A DNA stretch of 64,000 bases from an uncultured Prevotellaceae bacterium (GTDB lineage: Bacteria > Bacteroidota > Bacteroidia > Bacteroidales > Muribaculaceae). Under the pieces are notes generated by a model, which had not been told where the DNA came from, ran no database searches, and saw only the letters and a list, made by a program, of their open reading frames with translations. Positions 1 through 7,306 of this stretch are shown piece by piece. The number at the start of each line of letters is the position of its first letter. Position 1 is the first letter of the stretch. The position numbers and the translations under genes are program-made. The stretch lies in assembly GCA_900318535.1 (NCBI GenBank), contig ONKU01000003.1, positions 1-64,000 of the forward strand. The letters run 5' to 3'.

Positions 1-852
1 GCCATAGGTGATGGCGTCCTTGATGCCTTTTTTCTTGTCATTTTTGGCCCGCTTGAGGAAGAAGCTCACCGTCATGGGGATGATGGGCCACACGCACGGC
101 GTGAAGAGTGCTACCAGACCGCCCAGCAGACCCAGCAGGAAGATGTACCACAGCGAGCGACTGCTGCTGCCGCCGTCGGTGCCGTCGATGCGCTGGATGT
201 CGCCCACAACGGGCTTCCATAGGGCATCGTGGTCCAGGGCGGCGAGGGCTGCGCTGTCAACGGGAGCGCCCATCGCGGCGCTGTCGGCAGCAGCGGCAGC
301 AAGGGCTGCCAGTGAGTCGGCTTTGGCCTTTGCTTTAGCCTCAGCGTCAGCCTTTTCCTGTTCCTCCTTGGCCTTGTCAGCATCGCCGTCAACGGCGGGC
401 GATTTGCCGGCTTTCTTGAAACTTGCTGCGCTGGGAGGCAGGCACGACTGGTCGTTGCAGGCGCCATATTCCAGGTCGGCATCGATATCGTAGTTGGGCT
501 TGGTGAACTTCACCTTCTGCACAAACTGCACATTGTTTTCAAAGAAACGTAGTTTGGCGCCGAACATCTCGTCAAACTGCGAGATTTCCTTGCCCACGGC
601 TTTAAGCTTTCCAACAGGCTCCACGCCGTCCTTCTTGTGGAAGACGATGGCGGCCTCGGTGGGACCCGCATCGCCCAGGTTGGTGGAATACACATGCCAG
701 CCCTTGTCGATCTTGCCCGTGAAGACGATTTCGCCCTCGCTGGAGCCGTTGGTGGTCTTTAGTTGTGATGTAAACGTAACAGGATTGGCCATCTGTGCGG
801 CGGCAAGCAACGCCACAGTAGCCATCGTCAGCAATGTTGCAATTTTCTTCAT
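1..852 (-). CDS. dsbD: Thiol:disulfide interchange protein DsbD, N-terminal part (cut by window start)
   Basis: DsbD carries electrons from cytoplasmic thioredoxin across the inner membrane to periplasmic thiol proteins. Reading inward from an ATG at 850-852 gives a signal peptide (MKKIATLLTMATVALLAAAQ), a DsbD alpha-type periplasmic domain with the CNDQSCLPP segment (two cysteines as in the DsbD/DsbC-binding domain), an Ala/Lys/Glu-rich linker, and then the first membrane segment with LVALFTPCVWPIIPMTVSFF, a hallmark of Bacteroidetes DsbD. The frame is open to base 1, so the rest of the membrane domain and the C-terminal thioredoxin domain lie outside. It is divergent from a TlpA-like gene and close to trxB, whose product could feed it electrons. 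Long overlapping frames on the plus strand here are shadows. Confidence 0.9.
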   Translation of the reverse strand, partial: MKKIATLLTMATVALLAAAQMANPVTFTSQLKTTNGSSEGEIVFTGKIDKGWHVYSTNLGDAGPTEAAIVFHKKDGVEPVGKLKAVGKEISQFDEMFGAKLRFFENNVQFVQKVKFTKPNYDIDADLEYGACNDQSCLPPSAASFKKAGKSPAVDGDADKAKEEQEKADAEAKAKAKADSLAALAAAAADSAAMGAPVDSAALAALDHDALWKPVVGDIQRIDGTDGGSSSRSLWYIFLLGLLGGLVALFTPCVWPIIPMTVSFFLKRAKNDKKKGIKDAITYG

Positions 853-885
853 ATTCTATTTTGGTTATAGTTAGTGTTTAACCTG

Positions 886-893
886 CAAAATTA
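886..893 (-). promoter_or_regulatory. -7 promoter box for dsbD
   Basis: Minus-strand TAATTTTG fits the Bacteroidetes -7 consensus TAnnTTTG, about 34 nt before the dsbD start codon. A -33 element was not identified. Confidence 0.5.
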
Positions 894-967
894 AGAAAAA
901 TTATTATTCTGACACCTTTTGTGTGTGTATTTTGTCTTCAGAAATGGATTTTTCATTGTCTTTTTAT

Positions 968-975
968 TATCTTTG
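968..975 (+). promoter_or_regulatory. -7 promoter box for the TlpA-like gene
   Basis: TATCTTTG fits TAnnTTTG and lies 38 nt before the ATG at 1014. Confidence 0.6.
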
Positions 976-1013
976 CCGCTATAAAACCACAATAGTATTA
1001 AGAAAACAGAATT

Positions 1014-2144
1014 ATGAAGAGGATTATTTTATCCATGCTCGTGGGCATGATGGCACTGGGTGTGATGGCCCAGGGTGGAAAATTAACGGTCACTGGCTCC
1101 TATAAGGGGCTGGGTGACTCGGTGAAGGTCTTTGTCATGAACGCAAACGGTGATATGCTGGTTCAGGAGAGTCGTGCTATCGATGGTGACAAGTTCGACA
1201 TGTCATTTGACCTGGATGATGCGGCGTTTCTCTATTTGTTCGGCCTGAAAGATGGCCAATTGAGTACTAAAAATGGGTTTGCCATTCCTGCTTTGCCTGG
1301 CGAGCATGCAGTCATTGAAGGCGAAGGCGACGATTACACCATGGGCGGCTCACAGGTCTATATCGATTATTACGAGGCATCTGAATTGATCAAGGCTCCT
1401 CAAAAGGCTCTCAGGGACTTCGTAAATGAGTGCCGCAACAAGTTTGCTTCGGGTGTGTCCGAGGAAGAGATCCAAAAGGAGATGGATGAGAAATATCCTG
1501 CCCTGGAACAGGCTTTGGCCGATGTGGCGCTGGGCTATGTCAAGGCTCATCCTGATCAGGATGCGTCGGCTCTGCTGCTCTCCGATTTGGGCAGTGATGC
1601 CGAGCACATGAAAGAGGGTGCGGCTTTGCTGACCGAGCGTGCCCGTGGCAGTGTTGCCGCCAATCTTTATAAGGCAATGCTTGCCGCTGCCGAGAAGGAA
1701 GAGGCCAGTCAGTCACTCCAAGAGGGACTAGAGGGTAATTTGGCCCCCGACTTCACGCTCAATGACATCAACGGCAAGCCGCTGGCACTGAGTTCACTGC
1801 GTGGCAAGTGGGTGATCCTTGACTTCTGGGGCTCATGGTGCGGCTGGTGCATCAAGGGTATGCCCATGATGAAGGAATACTACGCCAAATATCAGGACAA
1901 ACTGGAGATCCTCGGTGTGGACTGCAACGACACCATCGAGAAGTGGAAAGGCGCTGTTGCTAAGCACGAGATACCTTGGTTGCACGTGTACTGGGACAAG
2001 GAAAAGGGTGACAATCCCGTGGAACTGTACGGCGTGCAAGGTTTCCCCACCAAAGTTGTGATTGACCCCGAGGGCAAGGTGGCCAAGATCATCGTGGGCG
2101 AGGCTCCCGGCTTCTACGACTACCTGGACGAGGTGCTGAAATAA
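1014..2144 (+). CDS. TlpA-like thiol-disulfide oxidoreductase with N-terminal DUF4369-type domain
   Basis: Exported thioredoxin-fold protein of 376 residues. A signal peptide (about residues 1-19, ending VMAQ) is followed by a beta-rich DUF4369-like domain (about 22-120), a helical linker and a C-terminal AhpC/TSA-TlpA-type domain (about 242-376). The active-site motif is WCGWC with Cys276 and Cys279. Such proteins in Bacteroidales sit in the periplasm or on the outer membrane and reduce disulfides; the specific substrate cannot be told. It lies between divergent dsbD and downstream trxB, so the three probably form an electron-transfer neighbourhood. A -7 box lies 38 nt upstream. Confidence 0.85.
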   Translation: MKRIILSMLVGMMALGVMAQGGKLTVTGSYKGLGDSVKVFVMNANGDMLVQESRAIDGDKFDMSFDLDDAAFLYLFGLKDGQLSTKNGFAIPALPGEHAVIEGEGDDYTMGGSQVYIDYYEASELIKAPQKALRDFVNECRNKFASGVSEEEIQKEMDEKYPALEQALADVALGYVKAHPDQDASALLLSDLGSDAEHMKEGAALLTERARGSVAANLYKAMLAAAEKEEASQSLQEGLEGNLAPDFTLNDINGKPLALSSLRGKWVILDFWGSWCGWCIKGMPMMKEYYAKYQDKLEILGVDCNDTIEKWKGAVAKHEIPWLHVYWDKEKGDNPVELYGVQGFPTKVVIDPEGKVAKIIVGEAPGFYDYLDEVLK

Positions 2145-2164
2145 TAGATAATACTGATTCTAAA

Positions 2165-2183
2165 ACCGTGGCGGATCCACGGT
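2165..2183 (+). other. Hairpin between tlpA-like gene and trxB
   Basis: ACCGTGG (2165-2171) and CCACGGT (2177-2183) form a perfect 7-bp stem with a 5-nt loop. It lies 25 nt before the trxB ATG and has no T-run, so it may be a processing or leader structure rather than a full terminator. Confidence 0.45.
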
Positions 2184-2207
2184 CCACATGACATTAATTA
2201 TAATAAA

Positions 2208-3134
2208 ATGAACCATACTCAATGTTTGATAATTGGCTCTGGGCCTGCGGGTTACACAGCCGCAATTTATCTGGTGCGCTCCGCCATTGACTGCTTGCTC
2301 ATCGAGGGCCTGCAGGTGGGCGGACAACTGACCCAGACGACTACCATAGAGAATTTCCCGGGCTTCCCCGAGGGCGTTGACGGCTTCCAGCTGATGGACA
2401 ACATGCGCCAGCAGGCCGTGAACCTGGGCGCAACGATGAAATCGGGCCTCGTGGCAGGCATCGACATGAGCCAGCGTCCGTTCCTCGTCACCCTCGACGG
2501 CGGCGAGCAAATGACTGCTGATACCATCATCGTGGCCACCGGCGCCACGGCCAAGTACTTGGGCTTGCCCGACGAGACGAAGTATGCCGGCCAGGGCGTT
2601 TCGGCATGCGCCACGTGCGACGGCTTCTTCTACCGCAAGAAGGTCGTGGCCGTTGTTGGCGGCGGTGACACCGCCTGTGAGGAAGCCGACTACCTGAGCC
2701 ACCTCGCCAACAAGGTCTATTTGATTGTGCGCAAGGACTATCTGCGTGCCAGCGAGGCCATGCAGCAGCGCGTCAAGGAGAACGAGAAAATCGAAATCCT
2801 GTTCAACACCAACACTGTGGGCCTCTTTGGCGACAACGGCGTGGAAGGCGCCCACCTGGTGCGTTTCAAGGGCACCGATAAGGAAGAGCTCTTTGACATC
2901 GCCATCGACGGCTTCTTCCTCGCCATCGGCCACCGTCCTAACACCGAGTTTCTGGGAGGTCAAGTCGACCTCGACGAGCAAGGCTACATCCGTCTGACGG
3001 GCCACAACACCGCCACCAACGTCGAGGGCGTGTTTGCCGCCGGTGACGTCGCCGACCCCCATTACCGCCAGGCCATCGTCGCTGCCGCAGGCGGTTGCCG
3101 CGCAGCCATCGACGTCAAGCAGTACCTGTCCTGA
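2208..3134 (+). CDS. trxB: Thioredoxin-disulfide reductase
   Basis: Uses NADPH to reduce thioredoxin in the cytoplasm through FAD and a redox-active disulfide. The 308-residue length is usual for low-molecular-weight TrxB. The N-terminal FAD-binding motif GSGPAGYTAA is at about 10-19, the active-site CATC (Cys134/Cys137) lies in the NADPH domain, the NADPH-binding GGGDTACEEA is at about 152, and the C-terminal FAD motif AAGDV is near the end. It follows the TlpA-like gene by 63 nt on the same strand. It converges on capA, with a strong hairpin terminator between. Confidence 0.95.
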   Translation: MNHTQCLIIGSGPAGYTAAIYLVRSAIDCLLIEGLQVGGQLTQTTTIENFPGFPEGVDGFQLMDNMRQQAVNLGATMKSGLVAGIDMSQRPFLVTLDGGEQMTADTIIVATGATAKYLGLPDETKYAGQGVSACATCDGFFYRKKVVAVVGGGDTACEEADYLSHLANKVYLIVRKDYLRASEAMQQRVKENEKIEILFNTNTVGLFGDNGVEGAHLVRFKGTDKEELFDIAIDGFFLAIGHRPNTEFLGGQVDLDEQGYIRLTGHNTATNVEGVFAAGDVADPHYRQAIVAAAGGCRAAIDVKQYLS

Positions 3135-3152
3135 TATCGGGGACGAGACTAT

Positions 3153-3195
3153 AAAAACGATAGAAGCTATAGCACTTATAGCTTCTATCGTTTTT
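3153..3195. terminator. Bidirectional intrinsic terminator between trxB and capA
   Basis: ACGATAGAAGCTATA (3157-3171) pairs with TATAGCTTCTATCGT (3177-3191). The stem is flanked by an A-run on the left and a T-run on the right, so it can end transcription from both convergent genes. Confidence 0.85.
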
Positions 3196-3214
3196 TATAT
3201 ATACTCTGGATTCT

Positions 3215-4276
3215 TTACTGTTCGTTGGGAACGTCGATGTTGTGGGACATGACCAGGTCGTGGGTGCGTTGCATGAAGCGGGTGAATTCGCCCTTGCTGT
3301 CGGGGCGGAGCAGGTCAGGACGGGCCTCAGGGATGAGGACGTAGTTCTCGCCGCTTGAGCGGGGTTTCTGGACAAAGAAGAGTTTGTATCGGGGGGCGGT
3401 GACGACGGCACGGCCGTTTTCCATCCTGAGCGAGACTTTGACCATGGCACCGCCGCGGGTGTCGATGTCGCTCTGGTTGCTGATGAAGTTGCCCATGCTG
3501 TAAACGAGGAGCACGTTTTTGTCAAATTCCTTGCTATAGCGCATCTCCATGGGCTCGACCACGTGGGGATGTCCGCCGATGATGAGGTCCACGCCCTGGC
3601 TGACGAGCCAGTCGGCGAGAGTTCGCTGCGAGGAGACGGGCTTGAGCTGGTACTCTATGCCCCAGTGCAGGTTCACGCAGATGGCATGCGCTCCGCGTTG
3701 GCGGGCCAGTGCGATGTCGTCGGCAATGAGCTGCTGGTCAATGAAATCGACGATGACATTACCCTGGATGGGGATGCCGTTGGTACCGTAGGTGTAGTCC
3801 AAGAAAGCGATCTTCATGCCCTTGACGTTGACGATATAAGGGATGCGCTTTTCTCGGTCCTGCTGGTTGGGGTAGGTACCGATATGGGGGATGCCCAACG
3901 AGTCAAGAATGTGGCACGTGCGCACCAGGCCCTTGTCACGACGGTCCAGGCAGTGGTTGTTGGCGGTGAGAAAGAGGTCGAAACCCACTTGCCGCAGTTG
4001 CTGGGCATAGCTGTCGGGGGCACTGAAGCAGGGATAACCCGTGTAGGGTTTGCCACCCAAGGGGCACTCCAGATTGACGACGGCCAGGTCGGCGCCGCTG
4101 ATGTCTTCGGTCAGATACTGGAAACAGGGGCTGTAATCGTAGGTGCCGTCGGCCTGTTGGGCGGCAGTGATTTGCGGGGCGTGCTGCATCGCGTCGCCCA
4201 CAAACGCCAGCTCCACCGTGTGGTTGCTCTGGAGCAGCGACACGAGTGACAACATCAATATGGAGAGCAGTTTCAT
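3215..4276 (-). CDS. CapA family metallophosphatase-like protein
   Basis: 353-residue protein of the CapA/PgsA family (calcineurin-like fold), named for poly-gamma-glutamate capsule synthesis though most bacterial members have unknown substrates. A signal peptide or anchor is at 1-18, followed by metal-binding motifs in the usual order: FVGDAM near residue 26, NLECP, TANNH, NLHWGIEY and GGHPHVVEP. No capB or capC lies nearby, so capsule synthesis cannot be inferred from context. The 5' flank is an array of 7-nt units on the coding strand that abuts the start codon (4277-4322). Confidence 0.8.
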   Translation of the reverse strand: MKLLSILMLSLVSLLQSNHTVELAFVGDAMQHAPQITAAQQADGTYDYSPCFQYLTEDISGADLAVVNLECPLGGKPYTGYPCFSAPDSYAQQLRQVGFDLFLTANNHCLDRRDKGLVRTCHILDSLGIPHIGTYPNQQDREKRIPYIVNVKGMKIAFLDYTYGTNGIPIQGNVIVDFIDQQLIADDIALARQRGAHAICVNLHWGIEYQLKPVSSQRTLADWLVSQGVDLIIGGHPHVVEPMEMRYSKEFDKNVLLVYSMGNFISNQSDIDTRGGAMVKVSLRMENGRAVVTAPRYKLFFVQKPRSSGENYVLIPEARPDLLRPDSKGEFTRFMQRTHDLVMSHNIDVPNEQ

Positions 4277-4368
4277 TTAGTTTTTAGTCCCTAGTCCTTA
4301 GTCCTTAGTTTTTGGTTCCCAGTTGAATGCGGATGCCTCCTTTAAACTCTAAACCTTAAACTCTAAAC
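4277..4368 (-). repeat. Heptanucleotide array and shared leader motif upstream of capA-like gene
   Basis: Read on the coding strand, successive 7-nt units of the type CTAAGGA/CTAAAAA run directly into the capA start. They are preceded by GGCATCCGCATTCAACTG (4320-4337 on the plus strand as its complement) and then by a second 7-nt array of the TCTAAAC/CTTAAAC type (about 4341-4368). The same composite stands upstream of the gene at 31488-31904. Confidence 0.7.
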
Positions 4369-4400
4369 TTCAAGAGAGCAAGCCAGCTTGCTCTCTTGAA
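4369..4400. terminator. Perfect inverted repeat after ffh
   Basis: TTCAAGAGAGCAAGC (4369-4383) and its exact complement (4386-4400) are separated by 2 nt. It lies directly after the ffh stop codon and is a likely terminator, although no long T-run follows on the minus strand. Confidence 0.7.
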
Positions 4401-4403
4401 TGA

Positions 4404-5753
4404 TTAACGTCCTCGTTTGGCGGCCTTGGCTTGAGCCTTGGCGTTGCGCATCATCTGCATGGGATTGGTCGAAACCTGGTGCATGACTTTGCGCATCGAC
4501 AGGAACTGCTTGAGCAGGCGGTTCACCTCCTCGACACTGGTTCCGCTGCCGGCAGCAATGCGTTTGCGGCGGCTGGCGTCGATGATGTCGGGGTTGGAAC
4601 GCTCCTTCGGGGTCATCGAGCCGATGATGGCCTCGACGCCCTTGAATGCGTCGTCAGGAATGTCGATATCCTTGATGGCCTTGCCCACGCCGGGAATCAT
4701 CGATGCCAGGCTCTTGAGGTTACCCATCTTCTTGATTTGCTTGATCTGCTTGACGAAGTCGTCGAAGTCGAATTTGTTCTGCTTGATCTTCTTCTCGAGC
4801 TTCTCGGCCTCTTCCTCGTCATACTGCTGCTGCATACGGTCCACAAACGACACGATGTCGCCCATGCCCAGGATGCGGTCGGCCATACCCTTGGGACGGA
4901 AGGGGTCCAGGTCGGTCATCTTCTCGCCGATACCCACAAACTTGATGGGCTTGTCGACGACGGCGCGGATCGACAGGGCGGCACCACCACGGGTGTCACC
5001 GTCGAGCTTGGTGAGCACGACGCCGTCAAAGTCCAGGCGCTCGTTGAAGGCCTTGGCCGTGTTCACCGCATCCTGACCGGTCATCGAGTCGACGACGAAC
5101 AGGGTCTCGTTGGGGTGGATAGCATCCTTGATGGCCTTGATCTCGACCATCATGGCCTCGTCAACTGCCAGGCGGCCGGCGGTATCGACAATCACCAGGT
5201 CGTAGCCGTTCTGCTTGGCATGGTCGATGGCGTGGAGGGCGATGGCCACGGGATCCTTGCTGTCGGGCTCGCTATAGACGGGCACCTCGATCTGCTCGGC
5301 GATGGTTTTCAACTGCTCGATGGCGGCGGGACGATAGACGTCGCAGGCAACCAGCAGCGGTTTGCGTTTTTCCTTGCCGTTCTTGAGGCGGTTGGCGAGT
5401 TTGCCGGTGAAAGTGGTTTTACCGGAACCCTGCAGACCCGACATCAGGATGATGGCAGGATTGCCCTCGATGCTGAAGGTGGCTTCCTCGCCGCCCATGA
5501 GCTCGGCCAGCTCGTCGTGGACGATCTTGACCATCAGCTGGCTGGGGTTGACGGCGTTGATCACGTTCTGGCCCAGAGCCTTGGCCTTGACGTCATCGAC
5601 GAATTTCTTGGCGACGGGGTAGCTGACATCGGCGTCAACCAGCGCGCGGCGCACTTCTTTCAGGGTTGATGCAACATTGATTTCGGTGATGCGGCCTTGT
5701 CCTTTCAGGACCTTGAATGACCGTTCGAGTTTATCAGATAAATTTTCAAACAT
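4404..5753 (-). CDS. ffh: Signal recognition particle protein Ffh
   Basis: SRP GTPase that binds signal sequences and 4.5S RNA and brings ribosomes to FtsY at the membrane. The order is an N domain with ALVDADVSYPVAKKF (about 37-51), a G domain with P-loop GLQGSGKTT (106-114), DTAGR near 190, and TKLDGDTRGGAAL near 250, then a methionine-rich M domain (about 300-449) with MTPKERSNPDIIDASRRKRI, the RNA-binding region. The 449-residue length is normal. The start MFENLSDKLE matches the family. It stands alone on the minus strand with a hairpin after its stop. Confidence 0.96.
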   Translation of the reverse strand: MFENLSDKLERSFKVLKGQGRITEINVASTLKEVRRALVDADVSYPVAKKFVDDVKAKALGQNVINAVNPSQLMVKIVHDELAELMGGEEATFSIEGNPAIILMSGLQGSGKTTFTGKLANRLKNGKEKRKPLLVACDVYRPAAIEQLKTIAEQIEVPVYSEPDSKDPVAIALHAIDHAKQNGYDLVIVDTAGRLAVDEAMMVEIKAIKDAIHPNETLFVVDSMTGQDAVNTAKAFNERLDFDGVVLTKLDGDTRGGAALSIRAVVDKPIKFVGIGEKMTDLDPFRPKGMADRILGMGDIVSFVDRMQQQYDEEEAEKLEKKIKQNKFDFDDFVKQIKQIKKMGNLKSLASMIPGVGKAIKDIDIPDDAFKGVEAIIGSMTPKERSNPDIIDASRRKRIAAGSGTSVEEVNRLLKQFLSMRKVMHQVSTNPMQMMRNAKAQAKAAKRGR

Positions 5754-5857
5754 TATTCTTGGTGGTTTTGGATTTCTGGTTGTTAGAACTACGGATTAAC
5801 GGATGAGACGGAAATTACGGATAAATCCATCCGTGAGAATCGCAGTTCATCATTATT

Positions 5858-6217
5858 TTATTTCTTTTTAATCAATTTGTTGGTTGCCGTGTCGGGGAAG
5901 ACGATCTGGGGCTTGAACTCACGGCCCTCCTCGGGGGTGACGATGGCATAGGCCATGATGATGACGATGTCACCCACCTCGACCTTGCGGGCTGCGGCGC
6001 CGTTCAGGCAGATGGTGCCACTGCCGCGCTCGCCGGCGATGGTGTAGGTGTCCAGTCGCTCGCCGTTGTTCACGTCAACGATATACACGCGTTCGCCCTC
6101 GATGATGCCGGCGGCATCCATGAGGTCCTGATCAATGGTAATGCTGCCAATGTAGTTGAGGTTGGCATCGGTCACCGTGACACGGTGAATCTTGGATTTC
6201 ATGACCTGGATGTACAT
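5858..6217 (-). CDS. panD: Aspartate 1-decarboxylase proenzyme
   Basis: Makes beta-alanine from aspartate for pantothenate and CoA synthesis. The proenzyme self-cleaves at Gly24-Ser25 to form the pyruvoyl group: here YIGSITID places Gly24 and Ser25 exactly where Escherichia coli PanD has them, which supports the start at 6217 rather than the internal Met6. Other signatures are [26 protein letters not shown] and the NGAAAR motif. 119 residues, close to the usual 115-130. It lies 63 nt after panC on the same strand, so the two probably form a panCD operon. Confidence 0.95.
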   Translation of the reverse strand: MYIQVMKSKIHRVTVTDANLNYIGSITIDQDLMDAAGIIEGERVYIVDVNNGERLDTYTIAGERGSGTICLNGAAARKVEVGDIVIIMAYAIVTPEEGREFKPQIVFPDTATNKLIKKK

Positions 6218-6280
6218 CTTCTTTTAGTTTAGAGTTTGTTTATAGTTTAAAGTGAAAAACTCATACTCAACGCCTGAGGG

Positions 6281-7129
6281 CTAAAGTTTCTTGTAGGTGA
6301 TGTTGTCGATTTCACGCACGTCGCCGCAATAGACGGTGATGCAGCCCACGATATAGTCGCTCTCGTCCCAGTCGGTGATGGGCTGCAGCGTGATGCCGTC
6401 ACAAATCGAGAAATATTCGGTGTCCATTTCGGGCCATGCGTTGATGGTGGCAACTACCCAGTCGTGGGTTTGTTCCACGGTGTGGTCCTTGGCAAATTCC
6501 AGGCTGCGTTGCAGGGTGGCATAGATTTGCGGGGCGACCTTGCGTACCTCGGGGGTGAGGCGCACGTTGCGGCTGCTCTTGGCCAGGCCGTCGTCCTCAC
6601 GCACGCAGGGACACTGCACGATATTGATATCAAAGCCCAGCTGCTTGATCATCGCGCGGATGACGGCAATCTGCTGGAAGTCCTTTTCGCCAAAGTAGGC
6701 ACGGTCGGGCATCACCCACGAGAAGAGCTTGCTCACGATCTGGCACACTCCGTTGAAGTGGCCGGGACGCATGGCTCCCTCCATCACCTGCTGGACGGGG
6801 CCGAGGTCAAACACGCGGGTGTCGGGCTCGGGATAGATTTCCTCGACGGTGGGCATGAAAGCCACGTCCACACCACAGGCCTCGAGCATGGCAGCATCGC
6901 GCTCGGCGGTGCGGGGATAGGTGCGCAAGTCCTCCTTGTTGTTGAACTGTGTGGGGTTCAGGAAACAACTCACGACAACGGCGTCGTTTTCACGGCGGGC
7001 GCGCTCAACGAGCGACTTGTGACCCTCGTGCAAAGCGCCCATCGTGGGCACCAGACCTACTGACTTACCTGCCTCGCGAAAGGCCTTAACGGCCTCTTGC
7101 AACTCATTGACCTTGCTGATAATCTTCAT
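6281..7129 (-). CDS. panC: Pantothenate synthetase
   Basis: Ligates pantoate and beta-alanine with ATP in the cytoplasm, using the product of the neighbouring panD. Family signatures are VGLVPTMGALHEGH (about 24-37, with the HIGH-like HEGH), FLNPTQFNNKEDL, MPDRAYFGEKDFQQ and the KMSKS-like SSRNVRLTPE. The 282-residue length matches the family. No panB is visible in the window. A -7 box (TAATTTTG on the minus strand) lies about 34 nt upstream. Confidence 0.95.
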   Translation of the reverse strand: MKIISKVNELQEAVKAFREAGKSVGLVPTMGALHEGHKSLVERARRENDAVVVSCFLNPTQFNNKEDLRTYPRTAERDAAMLEACGVDVAFMPTVEEIYPEPDTRVFDLGPVQQVMEGAMRPGHFNGVCQIVSKLFSWVMPDRAYFGEKDFQQIAVIRAMIKQLGFDINIVQCPCVREDDGLAKSSRNVRLTPEVRKVAPQIYATLQRSLEFAKDHTVEQTHDWVVATINAWPEMDTEYFSICDGITLQPITDWDESDYIVGCITVYCGDVREIDNITYKKL

Positions 7130-7162
7130 TCTTCTTTAATTATAAGATGTGAATTCAAACTG

Positions 7163-7170
7163 CAAAATTA
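7163..7170 (-). promoter_or_regulatory. -7 promoter box for panC-panD
   Basis: Minus-strand TAATTTTG fits TAnnTTTG, about 34 nt before the panC start. Confidence 0.55.
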
Positions 7171-7244
7171 CTACGCAAATGCCACATAGGCAAAAAACGT
7201 GCCAACTTTTTCTATCGTAGCACTTTTATGACTGCTTTACAAGA

Positions 7245-7284
7245 CAAGCCCTGTATTTGACCTTGACGTCAAACACAGGGCTTG
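7245..7284. terminator. Hairpin after the GHL10 gene
   Basis: CAAGCCCTGTATTTGA (7245-7260) pairs with TCAAACACAGGGCTTG (7269-7284), with one mismatch and an 8-nt loop, just downstream of the glycosidase stop codon. Confidence 0.7.
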
Positions 7285-7306
7285 GAAAATGCTTTGTTCG
7301 AGGCGG

